Shown piece by piece: positions 31,419-34,313 of a stretch of 34,313 nt of DNA. Numbering within the stretch: the stretch's first letter is position 1; each line of letters starts with the position of its first letter. The notes below the pieces were generated by a model that made no database searches, was not told the origin of the DNA, and saw only the letters and a list, made by a program, of their open reading frames with translations. Source of the DNA: Bacteroidales bacterium (GTDB taxonomy: Bacteria > Bacteroidota > Bacteroidia > Bacteroidales > Paludibacteraceae); contig CAAFXN010000170.1 of the NCBI GenBank assembly GCA_900766775.1, positions 1 through 34,313 on the forward strand, written 5' to 3'. A program made the translations under genes and the position numbers.

Positions 31419-32435
31419 TTAGCAGTTCTCAAGCAGCAAGTTCCAGCCGTGGGTGTCCTCTGCCCTGCCGAATTGTGTGTCTTGTAGGGCATGGTAGAGT
31501 TGGCAGCAGACTGGACCGGGGGTGATGCCGAAGTCGTATATCTTACTCATATCGGGGTCGATGATACGCGAGATAGGCGAGATAGCGGCGCCCGTGCCGC
31601 AGGAGGCAGCCTCTTGCATGAGGCGCAGTTCCTCCACGGGTATCTGACGCTCCTCGTGAGGGATATGAAGGTCTTCGCAAAGGGTCATCAGGCTGCGGTT
31701 GGTGATACTGGGCAATATGCTGTCGCTCTTAGGCGTAACATACACGCCGTTGCGCACCCCGAAGAAGTTGGCTCCGCCGCACTCGTCGATGTACTTATGC
31801 TCTTTCGAGTCGAGGAAGAGCACACCTAATCCCTGCTCGTGGGCAGGCTCGGTGGCGCGGAAAGAGGCGGCGTAGTTGCCTCCCACCTTGTATTGCCCCG
31901 TGCCAAAGGGAGCCGCGCGGTCCACACGGCGGTTGATGATAAAAGGCGTAGTGCCGAAGCCGGCAGGAAAATAAGGACCGATGGGAGTTGCTAAGCACAT
32001 GAACTCGTACTCTTGCGCGGGCGACACACCCACTTTGGGCGTGGTGCCAATCATGATAGGACGCAGGTAGAGCGTAGCCCCTGTGCCATAAGGCGGGATA
32101 TAGTCTTGATTGGCTTCCACACAGAGAATTACCGCCTCGATGAATTTCTCCTCCGACATGGGCGGCATGTACACGGAGCGCGCTGAGTCTTGCAAACGGC
32201 GTGCGTTCTCCACAGGGCGGAAGATACGCACTTTGCCGTCCACGCCGCGGAAGGCTTTCAGCCCCTCGAAGGCTTGCTGCGCATACTGCAAGGCAGTAGC
32301 CGCCGCATGGATAGAGATGTAGAAATCGGAGGTAACCGTTACCTCGCCCCACTGTCCGTTTCTGAACGAGCAGCGCACCATCTTCGAACACTCTGTGTAC
32401 GAGAAAGTCAGATGTTTCCAATCAATTGTTTTCAT
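31419..32435 (-). CDS. ilvE: Branched-chain amino acid aminotransferase
   Basis: 338 residues from ATG 32435, giving the family-like start MKTIDWKHLTFSY; an upstream ATG at 32471 would add 12 residues of no clear family sequence and is possible but less likely. PLP-dependent fold type IV: catalytic Lys in TGQYKVGGNYAAS (K183 in this numbering), QAFEGLKAFR near 55 and DECGGANFF in the place of the family's 'E.g.sNiF'. Transfers the amino group between 2-oxoglutarate and Leu, Ile or Val. Located between the WbqC-family gene and the peptide transporter. Confidence 0.93.
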   Translation of the reverse strand: MKTIDWKHLTFSYTECSKMVRCSFRNGQWGEVTVTSDFYISIHAAATALQYAQQAFEGLKAFRGVDGKVRIFRPVENARRLQDSARSVYMPPMSEEKFIEAVILCVEANQDYIPPYGTGATLYLRPIMIGTTPKVGVSPAQEYEFMCLATPIGPYFPAGFGTTPFIINRRVDRAAPFGTGQYKVGGNYAASFRATEPAHEQGLGVLFLDSKEHKYIDECGGANFFGVRNGVYVTPKSDSILPSITNRSLMTLCEDLHIPHEERQIPVEELRLMQEAASCGTGAAISPISRIIDPDMSKIYDFGITPGPVCCQLYHALQDTQFGRAEDTHGWNLLLENC

Positions 32436-32495
32436 ATCATTAAAAGCACTTAATGTTGTGTCGTTCGCCATTCCGTGCTTTTCATGGTTGCAGTA

Positions 32496-33092
32496 TCAAA
32501 TCTTCATTATCGTCTCGGGACCGTATTCCATCAGTTTGTCTAATATACTCATGCCGTTGCCGAAGCAGGATTCGAGGTCTTGCGCCTGCCAGTCGGTGGT
32601 GCGGGGAAGTGTTTGAAACACATAGTCTCCTTCGTTTGGTGCGGCCTGGAGACCGCACCTCCTTGGGTTGTTCTGTAGCAAACCGACTACCACTGCATGC
32701 AGACCCTCGTTGAGGTCGAGGAGGAACTTTGTCTCTTTCTCGTAGAAAGGTCGGAAGTAGTCCATGTAGTAGTCAAAATAGGGTGTGCGTTTGTAGGCGC
32801 TCACGAGGGCTATCCAATGCTGGTGCTGCCAATTCTTTTGGTAACTGATTTCCACATCCCGCGTGAGTTGCTTGCGTTCGCTATGCTTCACCGGCACGGT
32901 GAGCGTAAGCGGTCCGTCGGGGGTGGTGATGGTGCAACGGTTGCGGTATGTTTGCTTCGGGAAACTCTCCATCACTTCTATTTGAAGCACTGGGGACGCC
33001 CCAATGGAGTCGCGAGCGGTACGGCACTTCCCTTCGTACCACAGACGATACCATTCCTCGGGGGCAAGATATGCAGTAGGCAAGGTCATCAT
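32496..33092 (-). CDS. WbqC-family protein
   Basis: 198 residues. WbqC-like features: LPTAYLAPEEWYRLW at the N-terminus (family: 'xQPxYfPw'), QTYRNRCTITTPDGPLTLTV near 48-67, SYQKNWQHQHWIALVSAY near 83-100 and TPYFDYY near 103. The family is often found near polysaccharide or lepB genes in Bacteroidetes; the biochemical role is not settled. Two adjacent Met codons (33092, 33089) are possible starts. Residues 145-152 (RCGLQAAP) are encoded by palindrome copy 4. It lies downstream of lepB with a 170-bp AT-rich gap and upstream of the aminotransferase gene (60 bp). Confidence 0.8.
   Translation of the reverse strand: MMTLPTAYLAPEEWYRLWYEGKCRTARDSIGASPVLQIEVMESFPKQTYRNRCTITTPDGPLTLTVPVKHSERKQLTRDVEISYQKNWQHQHWIALVSAYKRTPYFDYYMDYFRPFYEKETKFLLDLNEGLHAVVVGLLQNNPRRCGLQAAPNEGDYVFQTLPRTTDWQAQDLESCFGNGMSILDKLMEYGPETIMKI
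32639..32658 (-). repeat. In-frame palindromic element, copy 4 (in the wbqC-like gene)
   Basis: 20-bp core identical to copies 1 and 2 on the plus strand, followed by ctccttgg. The gene reads it in the opposite orientation and in another frame than copy 2, giving CGLQAA. Confidence 0.9.
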
Positions 33093-33262
33093 CTCCGTGC
33101 GTTATTACAATTCTCCATATAAAGCCATTAAAGAATCATTAAAAAGTATCCCTGCTTTAATGGGCATTTACATTGTGTTTAATGGAATAATTGTTAGCAT
33201 CTTTGGATGTCGCAAATTGCGATTTCCAATTTTAAATGAAAGAGTTCTTTATGGCACTACAC

Positions 33263-34312
33263 TCATCTTCGTGCATTCATGCCGAGGCGATTCCAACGGA
33301 TATGCCCTTTGAACCAAGGTTTGTCTTTCTCTATGCTGAGCCAAATGAAGAGCGGACGCCCCACGATATGGTCTTCGGGTACGAAACCCCAGTAGCGGCT
33401 GTCGGCAGAGTTGTGGCGGTTGTCGCCCATCATCCAATAGTAGTCCATATCGAAGGTGTAAGGCTCGCCTATCGCCATCGGTTTGTGCTCGTAAGCGTCG
33501 GCGATACGCTTGTAGAGCCAGTAGTTTTCCTCAGTGATGGTGATGGTCTCGCCGCGGCGAGGGATGTAGATAGGTCCGTAGTTGTCGCGTGTCCATGTGT
33601 TATGCCCCAGCGGATAGACGTCTCCTCCCTGCTGCTCGGGTTCAAGCAACACGGCAAGCACATGAGGGTTCTTCTCCAATTCGGCTTTCATTGCCTGCGT
33701 CAGCGGGAAGTGATACACACCCGGCTCCGGCATCTTGCGGTCGTCTTTCGAGATACCTATCTTCTCCAAGTAACTGTTGCTCAGGATATGTCCGTCGGTC
33801 TGCACGTAGTAGTTCAACTGCACGCCCTCACGCTCGGGTTCGGCTACGCCGTTCACATATATCACGTTATCAATGATTTGCAGCGAGTCTCCCGGTGTAC
33901 CCACACAGCGCTTCACGTAGTTCTCTCGTCTGTCCACAGGGCGTGTTACGATGTCGCCGAATATGTCTTTGCGTTGCTCCACGGTGCGCTCGCCGTAGTA
34001 GTGGCGAAGGCTGTAAATGTCGGGGTTCTGCATCTTTGAGCAGACGGTGTCGCCCGCAGGAAAGTTGAAGACCACGATGTCGCCCTTCTCGGGTGTGTCC
34101 CAGCCGGCAAGGCGTTTGTAGCCCCACTGCGGGCGCTCGATGTAACTCTTGCCGCCGCCGAGCCAGTTGGGGAAGGTATGCTGCACAAGGGGCATGGAGA
34201 GCGGCGTGTTGGGCACGCGCGCACCATAACTCATCTTGCTCACGCAGAGGAAATCGCCCACGCGCAGGCTCTTCTCCAGCGAACTGGAAGGAATCTGATA
34301 GTTCTGGAAGAT
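33263..34312 (-). CDS. lepB: Signal peptidase I, 5'-truncated by the window edge
   Basis: 350 residues visible; the frame is open to the window end and the N-terminal membrane segment is outside. The active-site serine region is IPSSSLEKSLRVGDFLCVSK (box B, usually IPSGSM) at the start of the visible part. The general-base Lys is in ENYVKRCVGTPGDSL. Box E is MMGDNRHNSADSRYWG, followed by VPEDHIVGRP. It cleaves signal peptides of exported proteins at the outer face of the cytoplasmic membrane, and so would process the secreted proteins in this window. A long insertion between the two catalytic boxes is usual in Bacteroidetes. Confidence 0.95.
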   Translation of the reverse strand: MFQNYQIPSSSLEKSLRVGDFLCVSKMSYGARVPNTPLSMPLVQHTFPNWLGGGKSYIERPQWGYKRLAGWDTPEKGDIVVFNFPAGDTVCSKMQNPDIYSLRHYYGERTVEQRKDIFGDIVTRPVDRRENYVKRCVGTPGDSLQIIDNVIYVNGVAEPEREGVQLNYYVQTDGHILSNSYLEKIGISKDDRKMPEPGVYHFPLTQAMKAELEKNPHVLAVLLEPEQQGGDVYPLGHNTWTRDNYGPIYIPRRGETITITEENYWLYKRIADAYEHKPMAIGEPYTFDMDYYWMMGDNRHNSADSRYWGFVPEDHIVGRPLFIWLSIEKDKPWFKGHIRWNRLGMNARR

Positions 34313-34313
34313 G

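Overview
The window looks like a chromosomal stretch from a member of the Bacteroidales. It encodes SprA, the outer-membrane translocon of the type IX secretion system (T9SS), and two probable T9SS cargo proteins with C-terminal sorting-like domains. Its promoters are of the Bacteroidetes type (a TTTG box and a TAnnTTTGC box) and there is little sign of Shine-Dalgarno sites. The WbqC-family gene next to lepB also fits this order. A genus cannot be assigned from the sequence alone. I see no phage, insertion sequence or CRISPR array.

Layout. 1-962: the 3' end of rpsA, a foldback repeat and a terminator. 1012-4627: a secreted Ig-like repeat protein with its own promoter and terminator. 4801-12516: sprA with its own promoter. 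12527-14376: a structured intergenic element, a NadR-like P-loop kinase and a YeiH-family membrane protein. 14433-17195 (minus strand): nucleosidase-like protein, RlmI-like rRNA methyltransferase and a DEDDh exonuclease in one run. 17261-19309: tRNA-Cys, a lone sufB and an initiator tRNA-Met. 19310-20100: no gene, but dense short tandem arrays. 20101-23853: a BspA-type leucine-rich repeat protein and a small anchored partner. 23937-28735 (minus): rsmI, a polysaccharide flippase, riboflavin synthase and a GH3-family protein. 28736-29027: a second foldback repeat. 29028-34312 (minus): signal peptidase I, a WbqC-family protein, a branched-chain aminotransferase, a peptide transporter and a coiled-coil/pentapeptide-repeat protein.

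The genes themselves are mostly familiar. What stands out is the repeat content. (1) A 20-bp GC-rich imperfect palindrome occurs four times, each time inside a coding region and in frame (sprA, GH3, flippase, wbqC-like), like the Rickettsia palindromic elements in principle. (2) Many intergenic gaps hold a short tandem array whose unit is 7, 9 or 11 bp. The unit sequence usually differs from gap to gap, and several arrays start at a stop codon or end at a start codon. (3) A two-part foldback element lies just downstream of two unrelated stop codons, in the same orientation relative to each gene. (4) Five promoters carry a TGCA-like box about 21-23 bp upstream of the TTGC box, which itself lies 28 bp upstream of the TTTGC box. 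These four observations are the best candidates for something undescribed. All rest on reading this window only.
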